DNA of 64,000 bases. Source: CAZHRC01 sp964533865 (GTDB lineage Bacteria; Bacillota; Clostridia; Tissierellales; Peptoniphilaceae). The notes beneath the pieces are model-generated. The model was not told the DNA's origin and ran no database searches. It was given only the letters and a program-made list of their open reading frames with translations. The stretch lies in assembly GCA_964533865.1 (NCBI GenBank), contig CAZHRC010000005.1, forward strand, positions 41,255-105,254. The letters run 5' to 3'. The position numbers and the translations under genes are program-made. This document shows positions 24,731-33,983 of this stretch, piece after piece; within the stretch, counting starts at the first letter, position 1; the number at the start of each line of letters is the position of its first letter.

Positions 24731-25780
24731 ATGAAGCCAACTGTTCGCAATATTGCAGAACTCGCAGGTGTATCTCCCACCAGTGTATCCATGGTACTCA
24801 ACGATCGTCCGATCAGAGTATCCGAGGAAACTCGAGCCAAAATACTTGAAACGGCTAAAAGCCTAGGGTATTCGAAAAAGATAAGAGCGACAAAGGACAA
24901 GGGCGATACCGGAGTCAAAACGGTGGGATTGATCTATCCAAATCACCGTAACACCTTTTGGAATAGCTGTATCACTTCCATTGAGGATCACGCCGCCTCT
25001 TTGGGCTATCGTGTATTGGCGACGGGAAATTGCGATACTGCAGAAAAAATGGCTCACGCCATTCAAGTATTGAAAAAAGTCGGGACCAAAGGATTGATCC
25101 TTATTGCACCAGATGATGTTAACGAAGACAACAACCACGTCATGACGGGCAGTGCTCTCCACGATTACAAAAAACCTTTTGTACTCATCGATCGGGCAAT
25201 CGATCGTGTTTTTTGTGATTTTATTACCATTGATAACCGGCAAGCGGGCTACATGGCAACGGAACAACTGATTATGACCGGTGCTGAAAAAATAGGCGTC
25301 ATAATCGGCGAAAAAAGTATTTACAGCACGCGAGAAAGGGTGGCGGGCTATAAAGAAGCGCTGAGTTTTTACGATTACTCCATTGATGAAACCCATATAC
25401 ACTACGGATCCTACGATGAACTCACCGGGATTCAAGGGGCAAAACGGTTGATCGACAAAGGGGTGGAGGCGATATTTGCAGGTGTTGATGAGATTGCGCG
25501 CGGTGTTTATCGTTATTGTCAACAGGAGAGTTTGCGTATCGGCAAAGACATATCCGTCATCGGTATTGACAACACCTCGGTCGGTGAATGGATGTCGCCA
25601 GCGTTGACCAGTATCGATCAACCCAGCGAAAGCATAGGGCGAAGGGCCATTGAAATACTGTCAAAACGCATTGAAAAAGTGGAGATCGGCGCGGTCAAAG
25701 ATTTACTCTTCGTCCCAAACATCGAAGAGAGGAATTCTTTGGCACCGTCGGTCGTGGTGGGAGGCAAGGGGTTACGATGA
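24731..25780 (+). CDS. LacI-family transcriptional regulator
   Basis: 349 residues from ATG 24731, with AGGGG five bases upstream; the frame from 24704 would add nine residues before the usual start. The helix-turn-helix is VRNIAELAGVSPTSVSMVLN with the hinge RPIRVSEETRAKILETAKSLGY. The remaining part is a periplasmic-binding-like sensor domain (VGLIYPNHRNTFWNS, RIGKDISVIGIDNTSV, ALTSIDQPSESIG). The effector is probably a sugar or nucleoside made in this island. It is the only local DNA-binding regulator between 17 and 43 kb and so the best candidate to control the three promoters with GTAAA/TTTAC elements. Confidence 0.9.
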   Translation: MKPTVRNIAELAGVSPTSVSMVLNDRPIRVSEETRAKILETAKSLGYSKKIRATKDKGDTGVKTVGLIYPNHRNTFWNSCITSIEDHAASLGYRVLATGNCDTAEKMAHAIQVLKKVGTKGLILIAPDDVNEDNNHVMTGSALHDYKKPFVLIDRAIDRVFCDFITIDNRQAGYMATEQLIMTGAEKIGVIIGEKSIYSTRERVAGYKEALSFYDYSIDETHIHYGSYDELTGIQGAKRLIDKGVEAIFAGVDEIARGVYRYCQQESLRIGKDISVIGIDNTSVGEWMSPALTSIDQPSESIGRRAIEILSKRIEKVEIGAVKDLLFVPNIEERNSLAPSVVVGGKGLR

Positions 25781-27666
25781 CCATTGAACACTACGAAGCA
25801 GCGAAGAAAATAGGATTACAAACGTATCGCAGGGCGGTTGATAAGGGAGAGTACCCCTTTTTACCCGCCCTTGACGATATGCTTAAAGGGATGCCCGTAC
25901 TCTACGAACAAGCTTTAGGGTTGGTCGATGTCCCTCTCAATCGGATCGTCGGCACCAAAACCTCCAGTAGACAAAACGCCTTTGCCCGCGATTTCATGCC
26001 GATTCTCGACGAAGATACGGAATTTGCGATGAAGTGGGGAAGACTTTTCGACATTCAACTTCAAGAAGGGTTGCGCGATCCCATTATATGCTATGAATTT
26101 ATGAACCGTTTTTACGTTCTAGAAGGCAATAAACGGGTGAGCGTCATGAAAGCTCTTCATGCTGCCACCTATCGCGGTGAAGTGACCCGATTGATCCCGA
26201 TGAAAGACGATACTCGAGAGAATCGGATTTACTTTGAATTTCTCGATTTCTATGAAGCCACATCCCTAAACATGATATGGTTTTCAGGGCTGGGCCGATT
26301 TGAGCGACTCGTCGAAGTGTGTGGAAAGCGTTGGAAAGAGCGTTGGACTCAAGGGGAGAGCAATCAGCTCAAGACATTGTACTACCGTTTCAGGTCGGCT
26401 TACAAGGAGCTAGGCGGCGATCGCATCGCATTGACGACGGGGGATGCTTTTCTCATCTACTTGGACGTGTTCAACCTCTCTCAAACGATGGATCAGTCCT
26501 ACCGCACTATGCGCGATGACCTGATTAAAATATGGAGTGAATTTCAGGCCTCTTCCAGACAAGACGCCATTAACTTGCTGTTGGCGCCAACGGATAAACA
26601 GTGGATCAACACCATTTCCAGTTGGTTTCCCAAAATGGAACAAACGTTGCACATCGCTTTTATCTACGATCGTCAACCGACGGAATCGAGTTGGATCTAT
26701 CAGCACGATATGGGGCGACTCGATTTAGAGGCCCATTTTAGAGGAAAAATTGCGACAAAAGCCTACTTGTGGAACGGTGAAAGGGACCATGCCGACCTAG
26801 TGATCGAGCAGGCGATCGCCGATGGTAACAAGTTGATTTTCACCACTTCCTCGACACTTCTTGCCCCCAGCGTGAAAGCAGCGGTCAGTCATCCCGAGGT
26901 TAAAATTTTGAACTGTTCGATCAACAATAGTTACAATGCTGTACGCAGCTACCACTGTCGCATGTACGAGGGGAAATTTATTATGGGGTTGATTGCAGGG
27001 GCTCTCGCCAGCGGGGATGCTATAGGCTACGTCGCAGATTATCCCATATACGGCATGATCGCCAACATCAACGCCTTTGCTCTCGGGGCGAAGATGGTAA
27101 ACCCCTCTATGAAAGTCTACCTCCATTGGTCGAAGTTAGCAGATCCGAGTTTGAACCCTGAGTTTCCAAAGGAGATTTCTTATATTTCCGATGAAGATAT
27201 GATCACGCCAGACGATCACTCCATGGCCTTTGGCTTTTATCATCTCAAAGAGGGGAAGGTCGAAAACGTCGCCGCTCCCTTGTGTAATTGGGGCAAGTTT
27301 TATGGGAAGATCATCGAAAGCATTTTGGATAAGTCTTGGAGCAATGTTCACGGTGGATCCTATAATTACTGGTGGGGTTTTTCCGCAGGGGTGATCGATG
27401 TGTTGTTTTCATCCGGCCTGCCAAAGCCGACCAAACGCCTGACGGAAGTGCTCATCGAAGCCATGGCGCGAGACGAGTTTCAACCCTTTGATGGGGAGTT
27501 GTTTGATCAACAGGGAAAACGTCGAACTGACGAATCCTCGAAAATGGAGCCAATGGCCATTATCAATATGGACTGGCTATTGGATAATGTGGTAGGGTTT
27601 ATTCCCAGTGAAGACCAATTGGTGCCCGAAGCAAGGCTTTTAGTGAGCATGCAGGGGGTGAAGTAG
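25777..27666 (+). CDS. Cytoplasmic fusion: ParB-like domain plus BMP/PnrA-type nucleoside-binding domain
   Basis: 629 residues and no signal peptide or lipobox, so it is cytoplasmic. Residues about 50-150 look ParB/Srx-like: PLNRIVGTKTSSRQNAFARD, then CYEFMNRFYVLEGNKRVSVM. Residues about 285-600 resemble basic membrane proteins of the BMP/PnrA class, which bind purine nucleosides: LHIAFIYDRQPTESSWIYQH, AIADGNKLIFTTSS, FIMGLIAGALASGDAIGYVAD, NAFALGAKMVNPSMKVYLHW. BMP proteins normally sit outside the cell on ABC importers; here the fold is moved inside and fused to a possible nucleic-acid or nucleotide domain. It starts inside the end of the LacI gene (ATGA). A ligand-sensing or regulatory role is my inference. 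Confidence 0.75.
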   Translation: MTIEHYEAAKKIGLQTYRRAVDKGEYPFLPALDDMLKGMPVLYEQALGLVDVPLNRIVGTKTSSRQNAFARDFMPILDEDTEFAMKWGRLFDIQLQEGLRDPIICYEFMNRFYVLEGNKRVSVMKALHAATYRGEVTRLIPMKDDTRENRIYFEFLDFYEATSLNMIWFSGLGRFERLVEVCGKRWKERWTQGESNQLKTLYYRFRSAYKELGGDRIALTTGDAFLIYLDVFNLSQTMDQSYRTMRDDLIKIWSEFQASSRQDAINLLLAPTDKQWINTISSWFPKMEQTLHIAFIYDRQPTESSWIYQHDMGRLDLEAHFRGKIATKAYLWNGERDHADLVIEQAIADGNKLIFTTSSTLLAPSVKAAVSHPEVKILNCSINNSYNAVRSYHCRMYEGKFIMGLIAGALASGDAIGYVADYPIYGMIANINAFALGAKMVNPSMKVYLHWSKLADPSLNPEFPKEISYISDEDMITPDDHSMAFGFYHLKEGKVENVAAPLCNWGKFYGKIIESILDKSWSNVHGGSYNYWWGFSAGVIDVLFSSGLPKPTKRLTEVLIEAMARDEFQPFDGELFDQQGKRRTDESSKMEPMAIINMDWLLDNVVGFIPSEDQLVPEARLLVSMQGVK

Positions 27667-28268
27667 TGGATAAAGAGCAGCTAAAAATATTGGCGATTTC
27701 CGATGAGGAATCAAAGGGGCTTTGGGATTATTACGATCCCCAAAAGCTTAAAGATGTGGACCTCATCCTTTCTTGTGGCGATCTCGACTCGGATTACTTG
27801 CAGTTTTTAGTGACCATGACCAACTTGCCATTGCTCTACGTCCATGGCAACCACGATCAACACTACAAAAGACGTCCACCAGATGGGTGTATTTGCATTG
27901 AAGACAAAGTATACAACCATAAAGGGATACGGATTTTGGGATTAGGAGGCAGCGTCAACTACAATGACGGCCCCCACCAATTTTCCCAAGGGCAAATGGC
28001 CTTTCGTATGTTTGGCGCGCTCTCAAAAATCGCGGTAAACGGGGGAGTAGATATTTTGCTCACCCATTCGCCAGCGGCGGGGATCAATGAAGGCGAAGAT
28101 CGCGCTCACAAAGGCTTCAAAGCGTTCAACGTCATTTTGAACCAATTCAAGCCCAAGTACTTTATCCACGGTCATGTCCATCTAAACGTCCACCACGGAG
28201 ACCGGATTACCGCCTTCGGAGAGACGACGGTGATCAACGCCTATGAGAATTATCTATTTGATTATTGA
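27666..28268 (+). CDS. Calcineurin-like metallophosphoesterase
   Basis: 200 residues. Metal-binding motifs are present in order: LAISDEESKG, SCGDLDSDYL, YVHGNHDQHY, LLTHSP and FIHGHVHLNV. The first motif lacks the usual D-x-H (it reads SDEES), so one metal site may be altered. The fold hydrolyses phosphomonoesters or phosphodiesters, and in a nucleoside/ADP-ribose setting it could cleave a nucleotide-type pyrophosphate. GTG start overlapping the previous stop by one base; it ends the operon before a strong terminator. Confidence 0.85.
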   Translation: MDKEQLKILAISDEESKGLWDYYDPQKLKDVDLILSCGDLDSDYLQFLVTMTNLPLLYVHGNHDQHYKRRPPDGCICIEDKVYNHKGIRILGLGGSVNYNDGPHQFSQGQMAFRMFGALSKIAVNGGVDILLTHSPAAGINEGEDRAHKGFKAFNVILNQFKPKYFIHGHVHLNVHHGDRITAFGETTVINAYENYLFDY

Positions 28269-28330
28269 CTGGCTCGAGGTTGGGGTGATCCCAAGAAGAT
28301 CAATGGCTCAAAACTAAGTTCTAAACACGA

Positions 28331-28357
28331 CAGGACGCCTTTTGGCGTCTTTTTTTA
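28331..28357 (+). terminator. Intrinsic terminator
   Basis: GACGCC (28334-28339) and GGCGTC pair with a four-T loop, followed by seven T. It closes the operon 23825-28268. Confidence 0.9.
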
Positions 28358-28425
28358 CGCCGTGTTGAAAACGTGATCAGTTATAATGGGCGGAGTAAAT
28401 GATAAACAAAAGTAAACATTTAGTA

Positions 28426-28454
28426 TTGACATTGGCGATTTCCATAACTATAAT
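28426..28454 (+). promoter_or_regulatory. Promoter of the second ABC importer operon
   Basis: Perfect TTGACA (28426-28431), a 17-base spacer and perfect TATAAT (28449-28454). Such a strong promoter before catabolic genes implies repression; operator-like sequence lies just downstream. Confidence 0.9.
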
Positions 28455-28466
28455 AGAGACAAAGAA

Positions 28467-28498
28467 GGTAAACAAATAAGATTTACCAAAAGTTTACC
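28467..28498 (+). promoter_or_regulatory. Candidate operator: GGTAAAC and TTTACC repeats after the promoter
   Basis: GGTAAAC (28467-28473), TTTACC (28482-28487) and GTTTACC (28492-28498) form overlapping inverted repeats within about +5 to +40 of the expected start. A further TAAATG/CATTTA pair lies just upstream of the -35 box. The LacI protein at 24731 is the likely binder; this is inference. Confidence 0.55.
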
Positions 28499-28523
28499 AA
28501 ATAAAATGAAAGGTGGAGAAGGT

Positions 28524-29933
28524 ATGAAAAAGAAATGGATTTCACTATTTCTCGTCATGGCGATGCTCATCACTGTTTTGGCAGGATGTCAAGTGACGAC
28601 GGGAACCACAGAACCGGCAGAGCCTGCTGGTTCTGGAGAACAAGGAGGCACTCCTGCGGCGGATTTGGCAGGACGTGAAACGATCACCATGTGGTTTTGG
28701 GGAACAGAGCCCTATGCTCAAGAAGCGATGAAAAAAGCGTTAATCGATCCTTATAACGCTTCCCAAGACAAATACCAACTGACGGTAGAGTACCGTCCAA
28801 CAGTAGACAGCGACTTGAATACGGCGTTGGCTGCGAATCAAGGACCAGACATCGTTTACGGATCTGGACCGGCGTTTGTTATGCCGTTAGTCGAGGCGGG
28901 CAAGTTGGAAAACATGGACGTTTACGCAAAAGAATACGGTTGGAAGGATCGTCTATTAGAGCCTTACTACGAATCGGGAACGGTTCAAGGTTCCCTTTAC
29001 AGTGTTCCAAACGGCATCAGTACTATGGGCGTATTCTACAACAAGAAGGTACTAGCTGATAATGGTTGGGAAGTACCTAAGACGATTCAAGAGATGGAAG
29101 CCATCATGGATCAAGCGTTAGCTAAAAACATGTACGCTTCTGTTACCGGAAACAAAGCGTGGAAACCGGTCAACGAAAACTACGCGTCACTGTTTTTGAC
29201 CCACTACGCAGGACCAGAAACCGTTTATAAAGCCCTTAAAGGCGAAGAAAAATGGGAAAATCCTCAAGTCAAAGCCGCAGTTGAAAAGTCAAAAGAATGG
29301 TGGGATAAAGGTTACTTAGCTGGTCAAGACTACGTCAACCTAAACTTTAGTGAATCGCTAGGATTGCTAGCAGACGAAAAATCGCCGTTCTTTATCGGAC
29401 CTTCCATTGCATTCCAATGGGCAGCCTCTTACTTTACTGGGGACAAGGCGGAAAACATCGTCTTTATTCCATTCCCAGCGACAGAGCAAGTGCCGAATGA
29501 GACTTACACCCTAGGCGCAGCATGTACATTGTCCATCAATGCTAACGCTAAAGACGACCACAAAGTGGAAGCGGCAAAAATCATCGACCGCATGATTCAA
29601 CCGGAATTTACTCAAATCATCACAACCGCATGGCCTGGTTACTGGGGTACGCCTCTAAAAGACCTTAGCGGTATCGACACCAGTAGCATGGGTTACTTAT
29701 CTAGCCAATTCATCGAAACCACTAAAAAGGTTTCAGAAGCGGTGAACAATGGAAACTTTGGATTCTACTCCAACGTCTTCTTCCCAGCGGGTACACAACA
29801 AGAGTTCGTCAACATCGAAGAAGTATGGTATGGCACAGTTGAGGTCGATCCTTATCTTCAAAGAATCGACAAGACATTTGCTGAAGAACTGCAAAAAGGA
29901 ATGGTGCCACCGATTCCAAAGCCTGCTTATTAA
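28524..29933 (+). CDS. Sugar-type ABC substrate-binding lipoprotein
   Basis: 469 residues from ATG 28524, preceded by a purine-rich GGTGGAGAAGG site; the earlier in-frame ATG at 28506 lacks one. The lipoprotein signal ends LAGC near residue 20, then a Thr/Glu/Ala/Gly spacer to about residue 45. The binding domain shows ETITMWFWGTEPYAQEAMKK, YSVPNGISTMGVFYNKKVLAD and a late FFPAGTQQEF. It differs clearly from the first island lipoprotein (19247), so the two importers probably take different ligands. It is first in an operon led by a consensus promoter. Confidence 0.9.
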   Translation: MKKKWISLFLVMAMLITVLAGCQVTTGTTEPAEPAGSGEQGGTPAADLAGRETITMWFWGTEPYAQEAMKKALIDPYNASQDKYQLTVEYRPTVDSDLNTALAANQGPDIVYGSGPAFVMPLVEAGKLENMDVYAKEYGWKDRLLEPYYESGTVQGSLYSVPNGISTMGVFYNKKVLADNGWEVPKTIQEMEAIMDQALAKNMYASVTGNKAWKPVNENYASLFLTHYAGPETVYKALKGEEKWENPQVKAAVEKSKEWWDKGYLAGQDYVNLNFSESLGLLADEKSPFFIGPSIAFQWAASYFTGDKAENIVFIPFPATEQVPNETYTLGAACTLSINANAKDDHKVEAAKIIDRMIQPEFTQIITTAWPGYWGTPLKDLSGIDTSSMGYLSSQFIETTKKVSEAVNNGNFGFYSNVFFPAGTQQEFVNIEEVWYGTVEVDPYLQRIDKTFAEELQKGMVPPIPKPAY

Positions 29934-29994
29934 CGTCAAAGGGGGGAATTATCCCCCTTTCTCAACGATCCTTAAACGATAGGAGAGGTGCACT

Positions 29995-30864
29995 ATGAAA
30001 ACAAAACGAAACTGGAATTACTTACTCGCTGCGCCAGCGCTCATCGTCAGCGCATCGGTCATCTTGATTCCAGCGATACTCACCATCCTGGCGTCTTTTA
30101 CGGATTGGAATGGGATTTCTCCCAACATTAACTTCATCGCTCTGAAAAACTACACAGAATTATTTGCGGATCGCGTCTTTTTTGTCGCGATCAAAAACAA
30201 TATTATCTGGGTGGTGCTTTTCTTAACGGTACCGGTATGCGTCGGCATGTTGGCCGCGATGTTGTTGCTTTCCAGAGAAAAGACGCGCAATATCTACCAA
30301 ATTGCTTTTCTGATCCCCTATGTCTTAGCGCCCGCGGTCAACGCCATGCTTTGGCAAAACATTATTTTTAGCCCAGTATCTGGTATTATCGGTTGGCTTG
30401 GCAGGACCTATGGAATCAACCTCGGTTCGCCATTGGCAGGTATGGAATCAGCCATATTCGCCTGTGCCGGCGTCGATATTTGGCACTACTGGAGTTACTT
30501 GACCGTCATCTATCTCGCTGCGTTGAGACAAGTCCCCACCGACCAAGTGGAAGCAGCGCGCATTGATGGTTGTACAGGTTGGCAACTCTTTAGATACATT
30601 TACTTGCCTAACATCAAATCCACTGTGAGCTTGATGTTTGTCATGATCACCATCGGATCCTTCTTAGCTTTTGATTACGTCAAGCTGTTGACCGGTGGAG
30701 GACCAGCACACGCTTCAGAAGTGTTGGGTACCTACGCTTATTCCTTTGCTTTTAGTTCCATGAACGTTGGAAAGGGTTCAGCGGTCGGTATCTTTATGAG
30801 TATTTTCGGATTAATCGCCTCGACGATTTACACTCGGATGAGTCGAAAAGAGATGGTGGAATAG
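29995..30864 (+). CDS. Sugar-type ABC importer permease (MalF/UgpA family)
   Basis: 289 residues with six membrane helices. The ATPase-docking loop reads DQVEAARIDGCTGWQLFRYIYLP, followed by the family's LTGGGPAHASEVLGTY. It has a GGAGAGG ribosome site and is followed after nine bases by its partner permease. No dedicated ATPase is in this operon. Confidence 0.9.
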   Translation: MKTKRNWNYLLAAPALIVSASVILIPAILTILASFTDWNGISPNINFIALKNYTELFADRVFFVAIKNNIIWVVLFLTVPVCVGMLAAMLLLSREKTRNIYQIAFLIPYVLAPAVNAMLWQNIIFSPVSGIIGWLGRTYGINLGSPLAGMESAIFACAGVDIWHYWSYLTVIYLAALRQVPTDQVEAARIDGCTGWQLFRYIYLPNIKSTVSLMFVMITIGSFLAFDYVKLLTGGGPAHASEVLGTYAYSFAFSSMNVGKGSAVGIFMSIFGLIASTIYTRMSRKEMVE

Positions 30865-30873
30865 GAGGCCGAT

Positions 30874-31716
30874 ATGAAATCTTCAGCAAAAGGAAATAAA
30901 GTTCGAAACGGCGTGGTGATTCACCTCGTTTTGGTTATTTTGGCCATTATTTGCCTGTTTCCGATTTTCTTGGTATTGGTCAATAGTGTCAAAGAAAATG
31001 CAGACATTGTTCGAAATCCTCTATCGATCCCCCAAATCTTAAACATCGGAAACTACATTCAAGCATGGCGATACGGGAAGTTTGCAAAAGGGTTCTTAAA
31101 CAGTATCTGGCTAGTTGGCGGCACCATACTTATCGTCCTGTTTTGTTCCACATTGGCAGGATACGTATTGGCCGGTCGAAAAATCAAAGGCTCTGCAGGG
31201 ATCATCACCTATTTTATGATGGCGATGACGGTGCCCATCCAGCTGTTTTTGTTCCCACTGTATTTTATCTTTGCAAAGTTCAACCTCATTGGTAACATTC
31301 CAGCGACGAGTTTTATCCTGGCAGCCATCAGTATGCCACTGGCGGTCACTCTTATGCGCACCTATTTCTTAAACGTGCCAAAAGAGTTGGAAGAAGCCGC
31401 TCGCATCGACGGCGCTGGAACAGCTCAAGTGATTTGGCATGTGATGCGGCCGGTAGTATCCCCCGGATTGATTACGGTCTCAGTTCTTGTGGGATTGCAA
31501 ACTTGGAATGAATACTTGATCTCCTCCACGTTTTTACAAGGAGAGAAGAGCTTTACAGCACCCCTTGGCTTTTTGGCCATGAACGGCGCATATGGCGCCA
31601 GTATGGGTGTTCTCATGGCCTCTGCCATGATCTTGATCGGGCCAATCATCGTCTTTTTCCTTCTCGCACAGCGGAAGTTTATCGACGGCATGGTTGGTGG
31701 AGCGGTCAAAGGATAA
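30874..31716 (+). CDS. Sugar-type ABC importer permease (MalG/UgpE family)
   Basis: 280 residues with six membrane helices, docking loop KELEEAARIDGAGTAQVIWHVMRP and the typical end KFIDGMVGGAVKG. It completes the transmembrane pair with the preceding gene. A GC-rich inverted repeat without a T-run separates it from the ADP-ribosylglycohydrolase genes, so the hydrolases are probably read partly through from this operon. Confidence 0.9.
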   Translation: MKSSAKGNKVRNGVVIHLVLVILAIICLFPIFLVLVNSVKENADIVRNPLSIPQILNIGNYIQAWRYGKFAKGFLNSIWLVGGTILIVLFCSTLAGYVLAGRKIKGSAGIITYFMMAMTVPIQLFLFPLYFIFAKFNLIGNIPATSFILAAISMPLAVTLMRTYFLNVPKELEEAARIDGAGTAQVIWHVMRPVVSPGLITVSVLVGLQTWNEYLISSTFLQGEKSFTAPLGFLAMNGAYGASMGVLMASAMILIGPIIVFFLLAQRKFIDGMVGGAVKG

Positions 31717-31726
31717 CGCAAAAAAG

Positions 31727-31773
31727 CACCCCCATAACACACAAAGCCTGGTAGCGGTGATGTTATGGAGGTG
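31727..31773 (+). repeat. Intergenic inverted repeat before the ADP-ribosylglycohydrolase genes
   Basis: CACCCCCATAACA (31727-31739) and TGTTATGGAGGTG (31761-31773) pair over 13 positions with one mismatch and a 21-base loop. No T-run follows, so it may be an attenuator or mRNA-processing hairpin rather than a terminator. A second AT-rich dyad (GCATTATATA and TATATTATGC) follows at about 31791-31821. Confidence 0.6.
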
Positions 31774-31858
31774 ACAAAATAATATAAACTGCATTATATA
31801 ACATAAGAGTATATTATGCAAGTGAAAAATCGTCAAAATGACGTCGAAAGGAGTTCAT

Positions 31859-33982
31859 ATGAGCTATACATCATATTATGAAACAGTTTATGCAGGCGTT
31901 TTAGGAAAGATTATCGGCGTATACTTAGGTAGACCGGTGGAGGGGTGGAGTTACGAAAACATCCAAAAATCTTTTGGAGAAATCTACTATTACAAGAACC
32001 ACCACACTGGAGCGCCGCTCATCGTACCAGATGACGATATATCGGGGACGTTTGTCTTTTATAGAGCCTTGGCAGATAACGGATGGGACAAAAACCTGAC
32101 CGCCGAGCAAATCGGCGAGGGTTGGCTCAACTACATCGTTGAAGACGAAACCATCCTCTGGTGGGGTGGACTTAGTCGGAGTACGGAGCACACGGCGTTT
32201 TTGCGCCTGAAAAATGGGATTAAGGCGCCAGAAAGCGGATCGATCGCCTTAAACGGCAGGAGTATGGCTGAGCAAATCGGCTCTCAAATCTTTATCGACA
32301 CTTGGGCTCTGGTCAATCCCAACAACCCGGCTCTCGCTGCTGAAATGGCAAGAAAAGCCGCAAGTGTCAGCCATGACGGCATTGCCATCGATGCGGCGGT
32401 GTATTTAGCGGTTATAGAAGCCATGGCGTTCGAGGAGAAAGACATTAACGCTCTTTTAGACAAAGGGCTTGACTATATTTCAGATGAACAATTGATTTCC
32501 TTGATTGCAGACATTCGCAGAGTGTGTGCCGAGGCAAAAGATTGGCGCGAGGTGCGTCAGTGGATCGCCGATCACCACGGTTACGAAAAATATCCTGGCA
32601 ACTGCCCAATGGTCACCAACCATCTCGTCGTACTGGCAAGTCTGATCCTTGGCGGTGATGACTTCCAAGAATCTTGTATGATTGCAGTGAGCATGGGTTG
32701 GGATACGGATTGCAACGCAGGAAACGTGGGTTGTGTCAACGGTATCCGCTTGGGGTTAGAAGGATTTGATCGCGGTACGGACCTTAGAAAAGCCATCGCC
32801 GATAGAATGTATGTGGTTTCGAGCGACGGGGGATCTTGTATCAGCGATGCGGTAATCGAAACACGAAAACTTCTTATCGATGGCGCTAAGCTCGCTGGAG
32901 CGGATTACGCTCCGCCTGCTACCCGTTACGCATTTGAATTCCCAGGGTCTACCCAAGGATTATTGCCCTTTGATGGCGAAGTGGAAGAACAGAAGTTAGT
33001 GGATGTGGTACATGCCAAAGAGACATACGATGTGATGGGTTGTGCTTTGGTTTACGAGGGACTTGGCAAAGGGACTCATGCTTCCGCGTGTCTCGATACG
33101 TTTATCGATCTGCAACCCAAGGGAAAAGACGGCACCAGCTACTTTGACGTCATCTGCTCGCCCACGCTATACAGTGGACAAGAAGTGACCATCACCCTTT
33201 TGGGCATCCAGGAAGTCAACCCATCGGCAACCTTGTTTATTCAACACTTTAATGAAGTGGATGGGCTCGAAATGTGCTTTAGTGACGCTTTTGAGATCAA
33301 AAAAGGCGAAAACACCTATACTTGGGAAGTACCAGATGTTGGGGGGCATTCAATCTACCGATTGGGCATTCGATTGACCTCAGAGGCCAGAGCTGACGGT
33401 GCTGTCGTCGTCACCTCCCTTGATTGGGCAAACGCCCCTAAGCGATACCAGATTCGACGCTCCATGGAGATGACTCCGTCGTTGACCCCGTGGACGACCT
33501 CCACAGCTTGGTTGAAGACCTTTGTCTCTTCGGCAAAACACTTCCACCCAGACTACACCACCACTTTCTCGATTTGTCATTCTGAGAAGAACGGCGTGGT
33601 GACTACGGGCACATCGGATTGGTCGGATTATGCGGTAACGTCCACCATCACTTTCTCTCAGCAAAACCTCGCTGGCTTAGTCATTCGCGCTAAAGGGCAC
33701 CGCCAGTACTACGGAGGGGTTTTCACCGATGGAAAAGCCGTGATTTACAAACAAAAAGATGGCAACCGCAAAGTGTTGGCAGAGATTAATTACGATTATC
33801 ACATCGATTCCACTTACGAGTTGACCTTAAAAGCAGTGGGGACCGAGATTGCTTTCTACGTCGACGGAAGATTGGTCACCAGTGCACAAGATACCGCCTA
33901 CACATCGGGTGGTGCGGGATACGTGGTCGATGAAGGGGCGATTTTAGGGGATAGATTTACGATAGAACGCAAGGAGGGCTAA
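31859..33982 (+). CDS. ADP-ribosylglycohydrolase-family protein with C-terminal beta-sandwich
   Basis: 707 residues from ATG 31859 (ribosome site AAAGGAG). Residues about 1-355 are the ARH/DraG fold: AGVLGKIIGVYLGRPVEGW, the metal-site PDDDISGTF, ASVSHDGIAIDAA and GWDTDCNAGNVG. Residues about 360-700 are not part of that family; the last 150 (SDWSDYAVTSTITFSQQNLA, YYGGVFTDGKAVIYKQKDG, FYVDGRLVTSA) look like a concanavalin/laminin-G type jelly roll. ARH enzymes cut N- or O-glycosidic bonds of ADP-ribose. With no signal peptide it acts in the cytoplasm, presumably on the compound brought in by the importer. A close paralogue follows two bases later. Confidence 0.85.
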   Translation: MSYTSYYETVYAGVLGKIIGVYLGRPVEGWSYENIQKSFGEIYYYKNHHTGAPLIVPDDDISGTFVFYRALADNGWDKNLTAEQIGEGWLNYIVEDETILWWGGLSRSTEHTAFLRLKNGIKAPESGSIALNGRSMAEQIGSQIFIDTWALVNPNNPALAAEMARKAASVSHDGIAIDAAVYLAVIEAMAFEEKDINALLDKGLDYISDEQLISLIADIRRVCAEAKDWREVRQWIADHHGYEKYPGNCPMVTNHLVVLASLILGGDDFQESCMIAVSMGWDTDCNAGNVGCVNGIRLGLEGFDRGTDLRKAIADRMYVVSSDGGSCISDAVIETRKLLIDGAKLAGADYAPPATRYAFEFPGSTQGLLPFDGEVEEQKLVDVVHAKETYDVMGCALVYEGLGKGTHASACLDTFIDLQPKGKDGTSYFDVICSPTLYSGQEVTITLLGIQEVNPSATLFIQHFNEVDGLEMCFSDAFEIKKGENTYTWEVPDVGGHSIYRLGIRLTSEARADGAVVVTSLDWANAPKRYQIRRSMEMTPSLTPWTTSTAWLKTFVSSAKHFHPDYTTTFSICHSEKNGVVTTGTSDWSDYAVTSTITFSQQNLAGLVIRAKGHRQYYGGVFTDGKAVIYKQKDGNRKVLAEINYDYHIDSTYELTLKAVGTEIAFYVDGRLVTSAQDTAYTSGGAGYVVDEGAILGDRFTIERKEG

Positions 33983-33983
33983 G

